Below are positions 8,998-18,228 of a DNA stretch of 64,000 bases, piece after piece. The stretch spans positions 1 to 64,000 of the forward strand of contig NZ_JAQQXS010000015.1 in assembly GCF_028595305.1 (NCBI RefSeq). Reading direction: 5' to 3'. Under the pieces are notes generated by a model, which was given only the letters and a program-made list of their open reading frames with translations, had not been told where the DNA came from and ran no database searches. This DNA comes from Roseateles koreensis (GTDB lineage Bacteria; Pseudomonadota; Gammaproteobacteria; Burkholderiales; Burkholderiaceae_C). The translations under genes and the position numbers were made by a program. The stretch's first letter is position 1. Each line of letters opens with the position of its first letter.

Positions 8998-10212
8998 TCA
9001 CATTCGGGTGGTGCGAATCTGCCCACCCCGCACCGCCAGCAGGAGCGGATTGCGACCCAAAAAATAGGCCAACTCGTTGGGATGCGCCGCATCCCAAACG
9101 CAAAAATCAGCCCGTTGCCCAGCCTGCAACTGACCGCGGTCCTTCAAGCCCAAGGCCCGCGCCGCATTGATGGTGGCGCCCCGCACCGCCTCTTCAGGGG
9201 TCAACCTGAACAAGGTACAGGCCATATTGATCATCAGCAACAAGGACAAGGCGGGCGACGTGCCGGGGTTGTGGTCGGTGGCAATCGCCATCGGCACACC
9301 CGCCTCGCGCAGGGCCTGGATCGGCGGGAGCTTGGTTTCACGTAAAAAGTAATAGGCACCCGGCAACAAGGTGGCCACGCTGCCGCTGCCCGCCAGGGCC
9401 TGAACGCCGGCCGGGCTGAGGTACTCAAGGTGGTCGCACGACAAGGCGCCGAACTCGCAGGCCAGCTGAGTACCGCCCAGGTCACTCAACTGCTCAGCAT
9501 GCAGCTTGACCGGCAGGCCCAGACCTCGCGCAGTCTCGAAGACACGGCGGGTCTGCGCCACGGTGAAGCCAATGCCCTCGCAGAAGGCATCCACGGCATC
9601 GACCAAGCCTTGCTGCTGCAGCGCCGCCATCCAGCCGCATACGGCATCCACATAGGCGTCCGCACGGCCCGCAAATTCCGGCGGCACGGCATGCGCACCC
9701 AGATAGGTTTTTCTAACGTCGACATTCAGCGCCGTTCCCAGACGCTGGGCCACCCGCAGGCAAGCAAGCTCGGCGTCGAGGCTCAAGCCATAGCCGGACT
9801 TGATCTCAACCGTGGTCACGCCCTCATTCAGCAAGGCTTGCAGGCGCTTGGCCGCCGCGTCGTAGAGTTGGGCTTCACTGGCGGCCCGAGTTGCCGTCAC
9901 CGTGGAGCGGATGCCGCCACCCGCTTTGGCAATGTCTTCGTAGCTCGCGCCTTGCAAGCGCTGCTCGAACTCATTGGCGCGCAGCCCGCCGTAGACCAGA
10001 TGGGTGTGGGCATCGATCAGGCCGGGCGTGACCAGGGCACCGCCGAGGTCTTGTTGGGTGTCGATTTGCGTGGCCAATTCATGGGGCAGTTGGTCAAGCG
10101 CGCCGACCCAAAGCAGGTGCTCGCCCTCGCTGACGAGCGCACCGTGTTCCAACAAACCCCACCCCGACTCACCGGTCAGGGTTGCAAGATGGGCTTGGGT
10201 CCATAACTTCAT
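8998..10212 (-). CDS. hutI: Imidazolonepropionase HutI
   Basis: A 404-residue zinc or iron amidohydrolase that opens 4-imidazolone-5-propanoate to N-formimino-L-glutamate (third step). The metal-binding HxH is in [56 protein letters not shown] and [10 protein letters not shown] follow in the expected order. The length is normal for the family. Its ATG overlaps the stop of hutD by four bases (ATGA). Confidence 0.95.
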   Translation of the reverse strand: MKLWTQAHLATLTGESGWGLLEHGALVSEGEHLLWVGALDQLPHELATQIDTQQDLGGALVTPGLIDAHTHLVYGGLRANEFEQRLQGASYEDIAKAGGGIRSTVTATRAASEAQLYDAAAKRLQALLNEGVTTVEIKSGYGLSLDAELACLRVAQRLGTALNVDVRKTYLGAHAVPPEFAGRADAYVDAVCGWMAALQQQGLVDAVDAFCEGIGFTVAQTRRVFETARGLGLPVKLHAEQLSDLGGTQLACEFGALSCDHLEYLSPAGVQALAGSGSVATLLPGAYYFLRETKLPPIQALREAGVPMAIATDHNPGTSPALSLLLMINMACTLFRLTPEEAVRGATINAARALGLKDRGQLQAGQRADFCVWDAAHPNELAYFLGRNPLLLAVRGGQIRTTRM

Positions 10213-10760
10213 GCCTCATCGCTCCAGATCATCCACCAGGCAGCCCCGGCGCCGATGAAGGTTGCAGGCTGCGGCGCCGGGTTTTCGCACCAAGCCAGAC
10301 TCAGCGCCGACAAGGGCGTCGTGCGCGCGCCGTGGCTCAGGGTTCCGCCCTGGGCCGTGAAGAGCGCCAGCCAGCGGCAACGCGCGTCCAGCTTCAGGGG
10401 CGCAGCCGCCGGCAGCACGGTCAGGCGGCCCTTGCCGCGCCGATGCATGAGGTTGAAGTCCCGGGTGGGGCCGCCCAGCAACTCGCAGTCCGGGGCCAAC
10501 GCACCGTCGAAGTGAAGCAACTCATCGTCGATCCGCAGTTCGTACTCGAAGAAGCGGACACCATCGCCCTGAAGAACCGCAAACCAGCGATCAATGCCCT
10601 CAAAACTTGAAAAGGGCCCGTTGGCAACGATGTCGGCCACGCTGATGCGCACGATCCAGTCATGGCTGTGCGGCCAGGCCAGCAACTCCCGCGTGCTGCC
10701 GCCCCCGTTGCGCCAAGCCTGAGGGATGACCGCGTCCGTGTTGATGATGCTCCAACTCAT
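10209..10760 (-). CDS. hutD: HutD family protein
   Basis: A 183-residue cupin-fold protein found in many hut operons. In Pseudomonas HutD is thought to modulate pathway flux, possibly by binding urocanate or formylglutamate, but it is not an enzyme of the pathway. The N-terminal [15 protein letters not shown] motif, [10 protein letters not shown] and the FSSFEGIDR stretch identify the family. Four-base overlaps link it to hutC upstream and hutI downstream, so expression is tied to both. Confidence 0.9.
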   Translation of the reverse strand: MSWSIINTDAVIPQAWRNGGGSTRELLAWPHSHDWIVRISVADIVANGPFSSFEGIDRWFAVLQGDGVRFFEYELRIDDELLHFDGALAPDCELLGGPTRDFNLMHRRGKGRLTVLPAAAPLKLDARCRWLALFTAQGGTLSHGARTTPLSALSLAWCENPAPQPATFIGAGAAWWMIWSDEA

Positions 10761-11479
10761 GCTTGAAAACTTCCTTCAAGAACATACATAGAGCCCGGGT
10801 GTGTCAGGCGCACCAGGGTAACGGTCAAGCCCCGGCTGAAGGTGCGGCGCTTAACGACCAGGCAAGGCTGCTGCTTGCTCAGGCTCAGCAGTTTGGCCTC
10901 TTCGGGCGTCGGCAACAAGGCCTCAATGGAGTAGCGCGCTTCGGAAAGCGGAGCCACCTCCAGCAGATAGTTGGTGGGTGTGATGCGGGTGAAGTCCAGG
11001 CTCAGGTAGTCAGGCGCACAAGCCGGGTTGACCCAGCGGTCTTCACACTGAATGGCCTGCCCATTTTCCAAGTGAACGATCACGCTGTGGAACAAAGTCG
11101 CCCCAGTCTTGATGCCAAAGTCCTGTGCCTGCCCGGCACTCGCTCGCACCTTTTCAAGCAGGTGAACCTTGGCGTCATGGCGGTGGCCGCGCGCCAGGAT
11201 TTCTTCGTGCACGTCGCGCACAGTCAGCGACGAGGAGATGCGATGCAGTTGCGCCACGAAGGTGCCGACGCCCTGCAGGCGCTCAACCAAGCCCTCTTGC
11301 GTGAGCTCCCGCAAGGCACGATTCACCGTCATGCGGCTCACCTCGAATTGCGCGACCAACTCGGCCTCGGAGGGCAGCAAGTCACCCGCCACCCAATGCC
11401 CGGACGCAATGCGCTCACGCAGATGGTTCTTCACCTTCAGGTATTGCGGCTCCGGGGTGGTGGGCGATTTATGGTTCAT
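10757..11479 (-). CDS. hutC: Histidine utilisation repressor HutC (GntR/HutC family)
   Basis: A 240-residue transcription factor. The N-terminal winged helix (about residues 15-80) contains LPSEAELVAQFEVSRMTVNR, the typical GntR recognition helix region. The C-terminal UTRA domain (about 95-235) binds the effector, urocanate in characterised HutC proteins. I take the ATG at 11479 because a longer reading from 11515 would translate through the operator palindrome. The gene starts the leftward hut operon and faces hutU, with the operator between them, so it very likely represses both arms and itself. Confidence 0.93.
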   Translation of the reverse strand: MNHKSPTTPEPQYLKVKNHLRERIASGHWVAGDLLPSEAELVAQFEVSRMTVNRALRELTQEGLVERLQGVGTFVAQLHRISSSLTVRDVHEEILARGHRHDAKVHLLEKVRASAGQAQDFGIKTGATLFHSVIVHLENGQAIQCEDRWVNPACAPDYLSLDFTRITPTNYLLEVAPLSEARYSIEALLPTPEEAKLLSLSKQQPCLVVKRRTFSRGLTVTLVRLTHPGSMYVLEGSFQA

Positions 11480-11493
11480 GTTCAGAATGGTAG

Positions 11494-11522
11494 TTGACTT
11501 TACTTGTATATACAACTAGAGT
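11494..11522 (+). promoter_or_regulatory. Predicted sigma-70 promoter of hutU-hutH
   Basis: TTGACT (11494-11499) and TAGAGT (11517-11522) are separated by exactly 17 bases, matching -35 and -10 consensus at five and four of six positions. The predicted transcript would begin near 11529 and have a leader of about 118 bases before hutU. The HutC palindrome fills the spacer. No transcription data support this; it is a sequence call. Confidence 0.6.
11501..11518. promoter_or_regulatory. HutC operator
   Basis: A perfect 12-bp palindrome, TTGTATATACAA (11504-11515), extends to a near-perfect 18-bp one (TAcTTGTATATACAAcTA). It matches the TTGTATxTACAA-type site known for HutC repressors in enteric bacteria and pseudomonads. 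It lies between divergent hutC and hutU and inside the predicted promoter spacer, where bound repressor would block RNA polymerase until urocanate accumulates. Confidence 0.85.
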
Positions 11523-11548
11523 TCGACGCATCGCGTTGCTCGAACTCT
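11518..11548 (+). repeat. Inverted repeat at the start of the hutU leader
   Basis: A perfect 9-bp inverted repeat, AGAGTTCGA (11518-11526) and TCGAACTCT (11540-11548), with a 13-base loop, overlaps the predicted -10 and transcription start. It could be a second regulatory protein site or a hairpin at the 5' end of the hutU message. The leader after it (about 11570-11625) is markedly pyrimidine-rich. Confidence 0.6.
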
Positions 11549-11646
11549 GCAACATTGCTCGGGGCAATTTCCCGCTTTGTTTCCGCTTTTTCGCGCTTCT
11601 TTTTTCGCTTCCCCAACCCTTGTGACCCCCGGTCAGGAGCCCTCCC

Positions 11647-13326
11647 ATGTCCGCCACAGCCCGTATTGTTCGCGCCCCCACCGGCACCCAGCTAAGCTGC
11701 AAGAACTGGTTCAGCGAGGCGGCGTTTCGCATGATCCAGAATAATCTGGATCCCGTTGTAGCCGAAAACCCTGACGCATTGGTGGTTTACGGCGGCATCG
11801 GCAAAGCTGCACGAAATTGGGACTGCTTCGAGGCCATTCTCGACGCCCTGAAAAAACTGAACGAAGACGAAACCTTGCTGGTGCAAAGCGGCAAGCCCGT
11901 TGGTGTTTTTCGCACCCATGTGGATGCCCCCCGCGTGCTGATTGCCAACAGCAATCTGGTGCCGCACTGGGCCAATTGGGAGCACTTCAATGAGCTGGAC
12001 CGCAAGGGTTTGATGATGTATGGCCAGATGACGGCCGGCAGCTGGATCTACATCGGCACCCAAGGTATTGTTCAAGGCACTTACGAGACCTTTGCCGAGG
12101 CGGGCCGCCAGCACTTTGGCGGCGACATGGTCGGCCGCTGGATCCTAACGGCAGGTTTAGGCGGCATGGGCGGGGCACAGCCTCTGGCAGCTACCTTTGC
12201 CGGTGCTTGCTCCTTGAACATTGAGTGCCAGCAGTCGCGCATCGACTTTCGCCTGAAAACACGCTACGTCGACGAGCAGGCTACTGATCTGGACGACGCC
12301 CTGGCCCGCATTGCCAAGTACACCGCCGAGAAAAAGGCCATCTCCATCGCGCTGTTGGGCAATGCGGCTGAAATCCTGCCCGCCCTGGTGGCCCGCTGCA
12401 AGGCCGGCACCGCCATCAAGCCCGACCTGGTCACCGACCAGACCTCCGCCCACGACCTGATCAATGGCTACCTGCCGGCTGGCTGGACAGTCGAGCAGTG
12501 GAAGGCCGCCGCGGCCGACCCCGCCCAGCATGCCGAGTTGAAGGCCGCCGCCGCACGCGGATGCGCAGTGCATGTGCAGGCCATGCTGGACTTTCTGGCC
12601 ATGGGCATCGCGACTGTGGACTACGGCAACAACATTCGCCAAGTGGCGTTGGAACAAGGCGTTAAGAATGCCTTCGACTTCCCCGGTTTTGTGCCCGCCT
12701 ACATCCGCCCCTTGTTCTGCGAAGGCAAAGGCCCCTTTCGCTGGGTGGCGCTCTCCGGCGATCCCGAGGACATCTACAAGACCGATGCAAAGATCAAGGA
12801 GCTGTTCCCCCACCACGCCCATGTGCACCGCTGGCTGGACATGGCGGCCGAGCGCATCGCCTTCCAAGGCCTGCCCGCACGCATTTGCTGGCTTGGCCTT
12901 GGCGAGCGCCACATCGCTGGCCTGGCCTTCAATGAGATGGTGAAGAATGGCGAACTGAAAGCGCCCATCGTGATCGGCCGCGACCACCTCGACAGCGGCT
13001 CGGTCGCCAGCCCCAATCGTGAAACGGAGTCCATGAAAGACGGCTCCGACGCCGTGTCTGACTGGCCTTTGCTCAACGCCTTGCTCAACACCGCCGGGGG
13101 CGCCACCTGGGTCAGCCTGCACCACGGCGGTGGCGTGGGCATGGGCTTCAGCCAGCACAGCGGCGTGGTAATTGTGTGTGACGGCTCCGACGCGGCCGCC
13201 AAACGCATTGAACGCGTGCTGTGGAACGACCCGGGCACCGGCGTGATGCGCCATGCCGATGCGGGTTATGAGGTCGCTCAGAAATGCGCAACTGAGCGCG
13301 GCCTGAACCTGCCGATGATCAAGTAA
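11647..13326 (+). CDS. hutU: Urocanate hydratase HutU
   Basis: A 559-residue cytoplasmic NAD+-dependent enzyme that adds water to urocanate to give imidazolone propionate (second step). The NAD-binding [12 protein letters not shown] is near residues 172-183. [21 protein letters not shown] and [12 protein letters not shown] follow, and the C-terminal [12 protein letters not shown] is typical. The length equals that of characterised HutU proteins. The ATG at 11647 follows a weak GGAG. It is the first gene of the rightward hut arm, 81 bases ahead of hutH. Confidence 0.96.
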   Translation: MSATARIVRAPTGTQLSCKNWFSEAAFRMIQNNLDPVVAENPDALVVYGGIGKAARNWDCFEAILDALKKLNEDETLLVQSGKPVGVFRTHVDAPRVLIANSNLVPHWANWEHFNELDRKGLMMYGQMTAGSWIYIGTQGIVQGTYETFAEAGRQHFGGDMVGRWILTAGLGGMGGAQPLAATFAGACSLNIECQQSRIDFRLKTRYVDEQATDLDDALARIAKYTAEKKAISIALLGNAAEILPALVARCKAGTAIKPDLVTDQTSAHDLINGYLPAGWTVEQWKAAAADPAQHAELKAAAARGCAVHVQAMLDFLAMGIATVDYGNNIRQVALEQGVKNAFDFPGFVPAYIRPLFCEGKGPFRWVALSGDPEDIYKTDAKIKELFPHHAHVHRWLDMAAERIAFQGLPARICWLGLGERHIAGLAFNEMVKNGELKAPIVIGRDHLDSGSVASPNRETESMKDGSDAVSDWPLLNALLNTAGGATWVSLHHGGGVGMGFSQHSGVVIVCDGSDAAAKRIERVLWNDPGTGVMRHADAGYEVAQKCATERGLNLPMIK

Positions 13327-13407
13327 GTTATTACTTTTTCATTTCGCCATTTGCCTCTCGCCTGTAGCCTGTCACCCTTGCCTCTCGCTTTACGGAAGCA
13401 TCCCACC

Positions 13408-14952
13408 ATGAACCTCGAAATCACCCCCGGCCAGATCACCCTAGACCAACTGCGCGCCATCCGTAACGGTGATGTCACCCTGACCCTGCACGCCAGCGCC
13501 AGCGCTGTCATTCGCCGTAGCGCCGCGGTGGTGCAAGCCGCCGCCGCGGGCGACGCGCCGGTTTATGGCGTCAACACCGGATTCGGCAAGCTGGCCAGCA
13601 CCCGCATCAGCAAGCAGGATCTGGCCACCCTGCAGTGCAACCTGATCCGTTCGCATTGCGTGGGCGTGGGCGCGCCCTTGCAGCCCGGCGTGGTGCGCCT
13701 GATGCTGGCCACCAAGGCGGCCAGCCTGGGGCGTGGCCACTCTGGCGTGCGCGAGGCCGTGGTGCAAAATTTGCTGGACGTCTTCAACGCCGGGCTGATT
13801 CCCTACGTGCCCGCCCAGGGCTCTGTGGGCGCCTCAGGCGACCTGGCCCCCTTGTCGCACATGACCCTGGCCTTGATGGGTGAAGGCGAGATGCTGGTGG
13901 ACGGTGCGCGCCGCCCCGCCCTGCCTGAGCTGCAAAAAGCCGGCATTGAGCCGCTGGTTCTGCAAGCCAAGGAAGGCCTGGCCCTGATCAACGGCACGCA
14001 AACCTCCACCGCCTTGGCGCTGGAAGGTTTGCTGCGCTTCGAGTTGGTGTATGCGGCGGCGGTCGTCAGCGGTGCGCTGAGCCTGGACGCGGCACGCGGC
14101 AGCGACGGCCCCTTCGACCCCCGCATCCACGCGGTGCGCGGGCAACCCGGGCAGATCGAAGCCGCCGCCGCCTATCGCCAATTGCTGGCCGGCAGCGAAA
14201 TTCGCCATTCGCACGAAATTGGCGACGACCGGGTGCAAGACCCCTACTGCCTGCGCTGCCAACCCCAAGTGATGGGCGCATGCCTGGACCAAGCCCGTTA
14301 TGTTCGCGACGTACTGCTGCGTGAAGCGAATGCCGTGACCGACAACCCGCTGGTCTTCGCCAACGACGACGGCAGCGCGCAGATGATCTCCGGCGGCAAT
14401 TTCCACGCGGAACCCGTGGCCTTGGCTGCCGACGCGCTGGCCGTGGCCATCGCCGAGGTGGGCGCCATTGCCGAACGCCGCATCGCCATGTTGATCGACA
14501 CCGGCGTGTCCCGCCTGCCGCCCTTCTTGACAGAAAACGCCGGCCTCAACTCGGGTTTCATGATCGCCCACGTCACGGCCGCCGCCCTGGCCAGTGAAAA
14601 CAAGAGCCTGGCACACCCGGCTAGCGTGGACAGCCTGCCCACCAGCGCCAACCAGGAAGATCACGTCTCCATGGCCACCTTCGGCGCACGCCGTCTTGGC
14701 CCCATGCTGGACAACACCGCCCACATCATCGGCATCGAGTTGCTTGCTGCCGCGCAGGGCTTCGAGTTCCTGCGCCCGCTCAAGAGCTCGGCGGTGCTGG
14801 AAGACGTGCATGCACGCCTGCGCCAGACCTGCCCGCCAAGTTCGACGGACCATTACCTCGCCCCGGACATTGAAAATGCCTTCCTGCTGGTCAGCAGCGG
14901 CGAATTGGCACAACTGTTGACCCGCAACAGCGGCCTGGTGGTTCTACCTTGA
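13408..14952 (+). CDS. hutH: Histidine ammonia-lyase HutH
   Basis: A 514-residue enzyme that removes ammonia from L-histidine to form urocanate, the first step. The self-forming MIO cofactor triad Ala-Ser-Gly is at residues 142-144 within [14 protein letters not shown], the same numbering as the Pseudomonas enzyme. VYGVNTGFG near the N-terminus and SQ-type [15 protein letters not shown] near the C-terminus complete the signature. I chose the ATG at 13408 (ACGGAAG upstream) over an in-frame ATG at 13351 that lies in non-conserved sequence. The 81-base gap after hutU contains an 11-bp direct repeat (TTGCCTCTCGC at 13351 and 13378). Confidence 0.96.
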   Translation: MNLEITPGQITLDQLRAIRNGDVTLTLHASASAVIRRSAAVVQAAAAGDAPVYGVNTGFGKLASTRISKQDLATLQCNLIRSHCVGVGAPLQPGVVRLMLATKAASLGRGHSGVREAVVQNLLDVFNAGLIPYVPAQGSVGASGDLAPLSHMTLALMGEGEMLVDGARRPALPELQKAGIEPLVLQAKEGLALINGTQTSTALALEGLLRFELVYAAAVVSGALSLDAARGSDGPFDPRIHAVRGQPGQIEAAAAYRQLLAGSEIRHSHEIGDDRVQDPYCLRCQPQVMGACLDQARYVRDVLLREANAVTDNPLVFANDDGSAQMISGGNFHAEPVALAADALAVAIAEVGAIAERRIAMLIDTGVSRLPPFLTENAGLNSGFMIAHVTAAALASENKSLAHPASVDSLPTSANQEDHVSMATFGARRLGPMLDNTAHIIGIELLAAAQGFEFLRPLKSSAVLEDVHARLRQTCPPSSTDHYLAPDIENAFLLVSSGELAQLLTRNSGLVVLP

Positions 14953-15006
14953 CCCGCCTGGGCAGGCCCGCAAGCACGCCCTGACTTCCACAGGTTGATC
15001 CGGCCA

Positions 15007-15051
15007 GTACCGTGCAGCGCCGCAACAAATTGCGGTAGCGCTGCACGGTAC
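15007..15051. repeat. Long inverted repeat downstream of hutH
   Basis: GTACCGTGCAGCGC (15007-15020) is perfectly complementary to GCGCTGCACGGTAC (15038-15051). Inside it CGCAA (15021-15025) pairs with TTGCG (15030-15034) around a CAAA loop, leaving only GTA unpaired. The result is a 19-bp hairpin between hutH and the next gene. There is no T tract, so it could be a 3' RNA-stabilising structure, a factor-dependent stop, or a copy of a dispersed palindrome. Confidence 0.75.
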
Positions 15052-15110
15052 GCCTGCGTTCAGGGCTAACGCGAGCCGTCACCGGCAAGAGTTCCGGTCA
15101 CAATCACGGC

Positions 15111-16229
15111 ATGCAGGCTCGTGACCGTTTGAATTTCTGGCTGGTGATCGTCGCCCTGAGTTGCGCCGGCTTTTTTTGCCAGCAAGCTTTTGCGCTGTCG
15201 GTCACCTTCATCAATCCAGGACGCTCGGACGAAGCGTATTGGGTCGCGGCAGGCCGGGCCGTGGTTGCTGCCGCTGACGACCTGGGCATCCACCACGAGC
15301 AATTTTTTGCCGAGCGGGACCACCTGCGCGTGCTGGAAATTGCCCGCAGCATCGCCGCCCGCCCCAAAGAGCAACGCCCCGACTATGTGATGCTCACCAA
15401 CGACAAGTTGACCTTGGTCGCGGCGGTTCATATCTTGTCGCCGGCCGGCATCAAGACTTTCGGCGCTTTCAGCGGGCTGCAGGACACGGAGCGCGCCGAG
15501 TTTGGCGGCCCTCGGACAGGCTTTCCGCTGCTGATCGGCACCCTGGAGCCGCGCAGCATTGATGCAGGTTACCTGACTGCCAGTTCCTTGATTGCGCAGG
15601 GCTTGCGCATGAACCTGCAAGGCCCTGACGGCAAGCTGCACCTCATCTCGGTGGCGGGCGACCGCTCAACACCCACCTCCCTGTACCGCAATCTGGGGCT
15701 GCGCCGGGCGCTGGCTGAGCACCCTGAAGTGGTGCTGGATCAGCAGGTGTTTGGGGATTGGCGGCGCGACAAGGCTGCAGAGCAAACCGCCTGGCTGCTG
15801 CGCCGACACCCCGACGCTCGGCTGATCTGGTCTGCCAGCGATCAAATGACATTTGGTGCGATGGACGCGCTCGAAAAGCAAGGCCTGCAGCCGGGCCGCG
15901 ATGTCTTGTTGTCAGGCATCAACACCTCCACCGAAGCCATGCAGGCCGTGATTAGCGGCCGCCTCGCCGCTCTGGCGGGCGGCCATTTCATGGCCGGCGC
16001 CTGGGCCATGGTTATGATTTACGACTACGAGCACGGTCATGATTTTGCGGACGAGGGGATTGAACTCAACAAGACCATGTTCACCTTGTTTGACAAGCCG
16101 GCAACGGCTGAGCGTTTTCTCAAGCGTTTTGGTACCGGAGCGATTCCGGTGGATTTCAAGCACGCCAGCAAGGTCTTGAATCCGGCGCGGAAATATTACG
16201 ACTTTGACTTCGATCGTCTGCTCAAATGA
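15111..16229 (+). CDS. Periplasmic sugar-binding-type protein paired with a diguanylate cyclase
   Basis: A 372-residue periplasmic binding protein of the type I (LacI/RbsB-like) fold. A signal peptide covers about residues 1-29 (cleavage near FALS). The mature part opens with VTFINPGRSDEAYW and contains LIWSASDQMTFGAMDALEKQ, a typical second-lobe region for these proteins. No ABC permease or ATPase genes are nearby. Instead its stop codon overlaps the start of a membrane diguanylate cyclase (ATGA). I infer that it senses a small ligand and signals through that partner, as LuxP does with LuxQ, rather than feeding a transporter. The ligand is unknown. Confidence 0.8.
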   Translation: MQARDRLNFWLVIVALSCAGFFCQQAFALSVTFINPGRSDEAYWVAAGRAVVAAADDLGIHHEQFFAERDHLRVLEIARSIAARPKEQRPDYVMLTNDKLTLVAAVHILSPAGIKTFGAFSGLQDTERAEFGGPRTGFPLLIGTLEPRSIDAGYLTASSLIAQGLRMNLQGPDGKLHLISVAGDRSTPTSLYRNLGLRRALAEHPEVVLDQQVFGDWRRDKAAEQTAWLLRRHPDARLIWSASDQMTFGAMDALEKQGLQPGRDVLLSGINTSTEAMQAVISGRLAALAGGHFMAGAWAMVMIYDYEHGHDFADEGIELNKTMFTLFDKPATAERFLKRFGTGAIPVDFKHASKVLNPARKYYDFDFDRLLK

Positions 16230-18124
16230 TTCCGCCCTTGGCTGATGACGCTCGCTCTGGCAATGCCTCGCCCATTGAGGCTGGGCTTGTGTCCATGCCG
16301 GATGAGCGCCCCATGCGCTCACTGGCGGAAAGGCTGACACGCCGTATTGCCTGGCTGTGTGTCATGGCCACGGCCCTTGTGGGCCTCTTTCGGTTCGCGC
16401 AGATCTACTACTCAGAGCGTGCCAGTTTCGACAACGCCGTCGCCCAGGTCAGCCAGACGCATCTGCCACTGCTGTCCAGCAGTCTCTGGGACATTGAGCC
16501 GACTGCCGTTCAGCATTTGCTGCAAGAAATCGTCAAGGCACCCCAGATTCAAACCGCACGCCTACAAGCCAGCACCGGCCAATACTTTGAAGCCGCTGAC
16601 CCGCCACTGCTTGAAAAGCGCCCGCCTCCCGGAGGCGGGCTGATGCCGCAAGGGGATGTCAATTTCCAAATCCCCGGACCGGTCGGCAAGCACCGCATCC
16701 TGGGCCAATTGAGCCTGGATTTCAATCACGGATATTTGAAGCGGCAACTGATCTCAAGCGGCCTGCGGGTTCTTCTTGTCGGTGGCCTGCTGACTTTGGT
16801 TTTCAGCGGACTCACACTGCGCATCTTGCGCCGCGAATTGCGCCAACCCTTGCATGACCTGGCACGATTTGCTGCCGCCCTGGCGCCAGGCAAACGCCCG
16901 CCGCCCTTGGTGCTCAACCGCCCCGAGCAAAGCCATCGCGATGAACTCGATGTCGTGGTCGACGGATTCAAGACCTTGCGCGATGACATCGAGTTGTATG
17001 TCAAGGAGCGGGAACGACGTGCTGAACAGCTGGAGTTGGCCGTCGCGAGGCGTACGGCAACACTGCATGAAGTAACACGTTACCTGGAGAGCATCTCACG
17101 GCGCTCCAGCCGCTGCCTGAATCTGGCCGTGGACGAGTATCCCGACATGATTCGAGCTACGCTGCGAGATATATCGAGCTTCACAGGACATTGCAGCCTG
17201 GCCATTGCTGAGCAGGCCGCCGAGGGTGAGCCACTGATTTGCCGCTTTGTATGGATCGCCCCGCACGACCGGATCGCCGGGATGGCTGTCGACCAAGCGC
17301 TTTTGCCTGACTTGATCGGCCCGCTGCAACGCGGCTGGTCAGTTGTTCGCTACAAGCGCCTGGCTGATGCTGAACCTGCTCGCGCACAAGCCATGCAGCG
17401 GCATGGCATTCAAGCCCTGGTGAGTTGCGCGCTGCAAGGCAACAACGGCCGAACGCAAGTGCTGATGGGGGCGTCTTCTCGTCCTGAGCAGTGGACCTTT
17501 CGCGATGATCGCATGGCCAAAATGGCGGCCGAAATGCTGTTCAACATCATGCGCCACTGGCAAGACCAATTGGCGCTGCGCCGACTTCACCAAGAACTGG
17601 AGCAGCGCTCCAATACCGACTCGCTCACCGGGCTGGCCAACCGCCGCTGGTTTGACGAGCTCAAACTGGAGGAAACCCGCCGGGCACTGCGCAGCGGCAG
17701 CCCTTTGGCTTTGGTGGCCGTGGACGTGGACTATTTCAAAGGCTACAACGACAACTACGGCCATGCGCAGGGCGACCAATGCCTGGTCGCGGTGAGTCGC
17801 ATGATTCAGCAAACCTTCAACCGGGCCGGAGAAATGCCAGCACGCGTGGGCGGCGAAGAATTCACTGTGCTGCTGCCCGAGCACGATCTGCAGCAAGCGC
17901 TGAGCCAGGCCGAGCGGCTGCGCCAATGTGTGATCGACCTCGCCATCCCGCATCAAGGCTCGCCCTTGCAGCGCGTCAGCGTCAGTTGCGGCGTAGCCTG
18001 CATCCTGCCCGACCACATTCAATCCGGTGCCAGCCCAGATCAGATCATTGCCGACGCGCTGGAAGCCGCAGACTTGGCACTGTATCGCGCCAAAAAGAGC
18101 GGCAGGAACCAAGTCTCAAGCTGA
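16226..18124 (+). CDS. Membrane-bound diguanylate cyclase (GGDEF)
   Basis: A 632-residue inner-membrane enzyme expected to make cyclic di-GMP from two GTP. Membrane helices are near residues 42-62 and 174-196, enclosing a periplasmic sensor of about 110 residues. A HAMP-like linker, a coiled coil (about 255-290) and a region of about 160 residues that looks GAF-like follow. The GGDEF domain begins at DSLTGLANRRWFDE (about 465) and has an intact active-site loop, GGEEF, at 542-546. The product-inhibition I-site, normally RxxD five residues upstream, reads RAGE here and is probably weak or lost. The start overlaps the binding-protein stop, so the two are coupled. Confidence 0.9.
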   Translation: MIPPLADDARSGNASPIEAGLVSMPDERPMRSLAERLTRRIAWLCVMATALVGLFRFAQIYYSERASFDNAVAQVSQTHLPLLSSSLWDIEPTAVQHLLQEIVKAPQIQTARLQASTGQYFEAADPPLLEKRPPPGGGLMPQGDVNFQIPGPVGKHRILGQLSLDFNHGYLKRQLISSGLRVLLVGGLLTLVFSGLTLRILRRELRQPLHDLARFAAALAPGKRPPPLVLNRPEQSHRDELDVVVDGFKTLRDDIELYVKERERRAEQLELAVARRTATLHEVTRYLESISRRSSRCLNLAVDEYPDMIRATLRDISSFTGHCSLAIAEQAAEGEPLICRFVWIAPHDRIAGMAVDQALLPDLIGPLQRGWSVVRYKRLADAEPARAQAMQRHGIQALVSCALQGNNGRTQVLMGASSRPEQWTFRDDRMAKMAAEMLFNIMRHWQDQLALRRLHQELEQRSNTDSLTGLANRRWFDELKLEETRRALRSGSPLALVAVDVDYFKGYNDNYGHAQGDQCLVAVSRMIQQTFNRAGEMPARVGGEEFTVLLPEHDLQQALSQAERLRQCVIDLAIPHQGSPLQRVSVSCGVACILPDHIQSGASPDQIIADALEAADLALYRAKKSGRNQVSS

Positions 18125-18159
18125 GCAATGGCATGGGTTTGCCATCGCAAACCCCATTG

Positions 18160-18178
18160 AAAAAGCACCCGAAGGTGC
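18160..18178 (-). terminator. Rho-independent terminator of the PEP-CTERM gene
   Basis: Read on the minus strand, GCACC-TTCG-GGTGC (18178-18165) is closed by the very stable C(UUCG)G tetraloop and followed by TTTTT (18164-18160). It lies 50 bases past the stop of the PEP-CTERM gene. Confidence 0.75.
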
Positions 18179-18228
18179 CTCCATGGCATGGCACTGGGTC
18201 CATGCATGCGTGAAACGCTCAGTCGCGC

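Noticed and set aside
12157-14913. Long minus-strand open frames opposite hutU and hutH
   Set aside because: Both lie entirely within clear, full-length pathway genes and show no domain.
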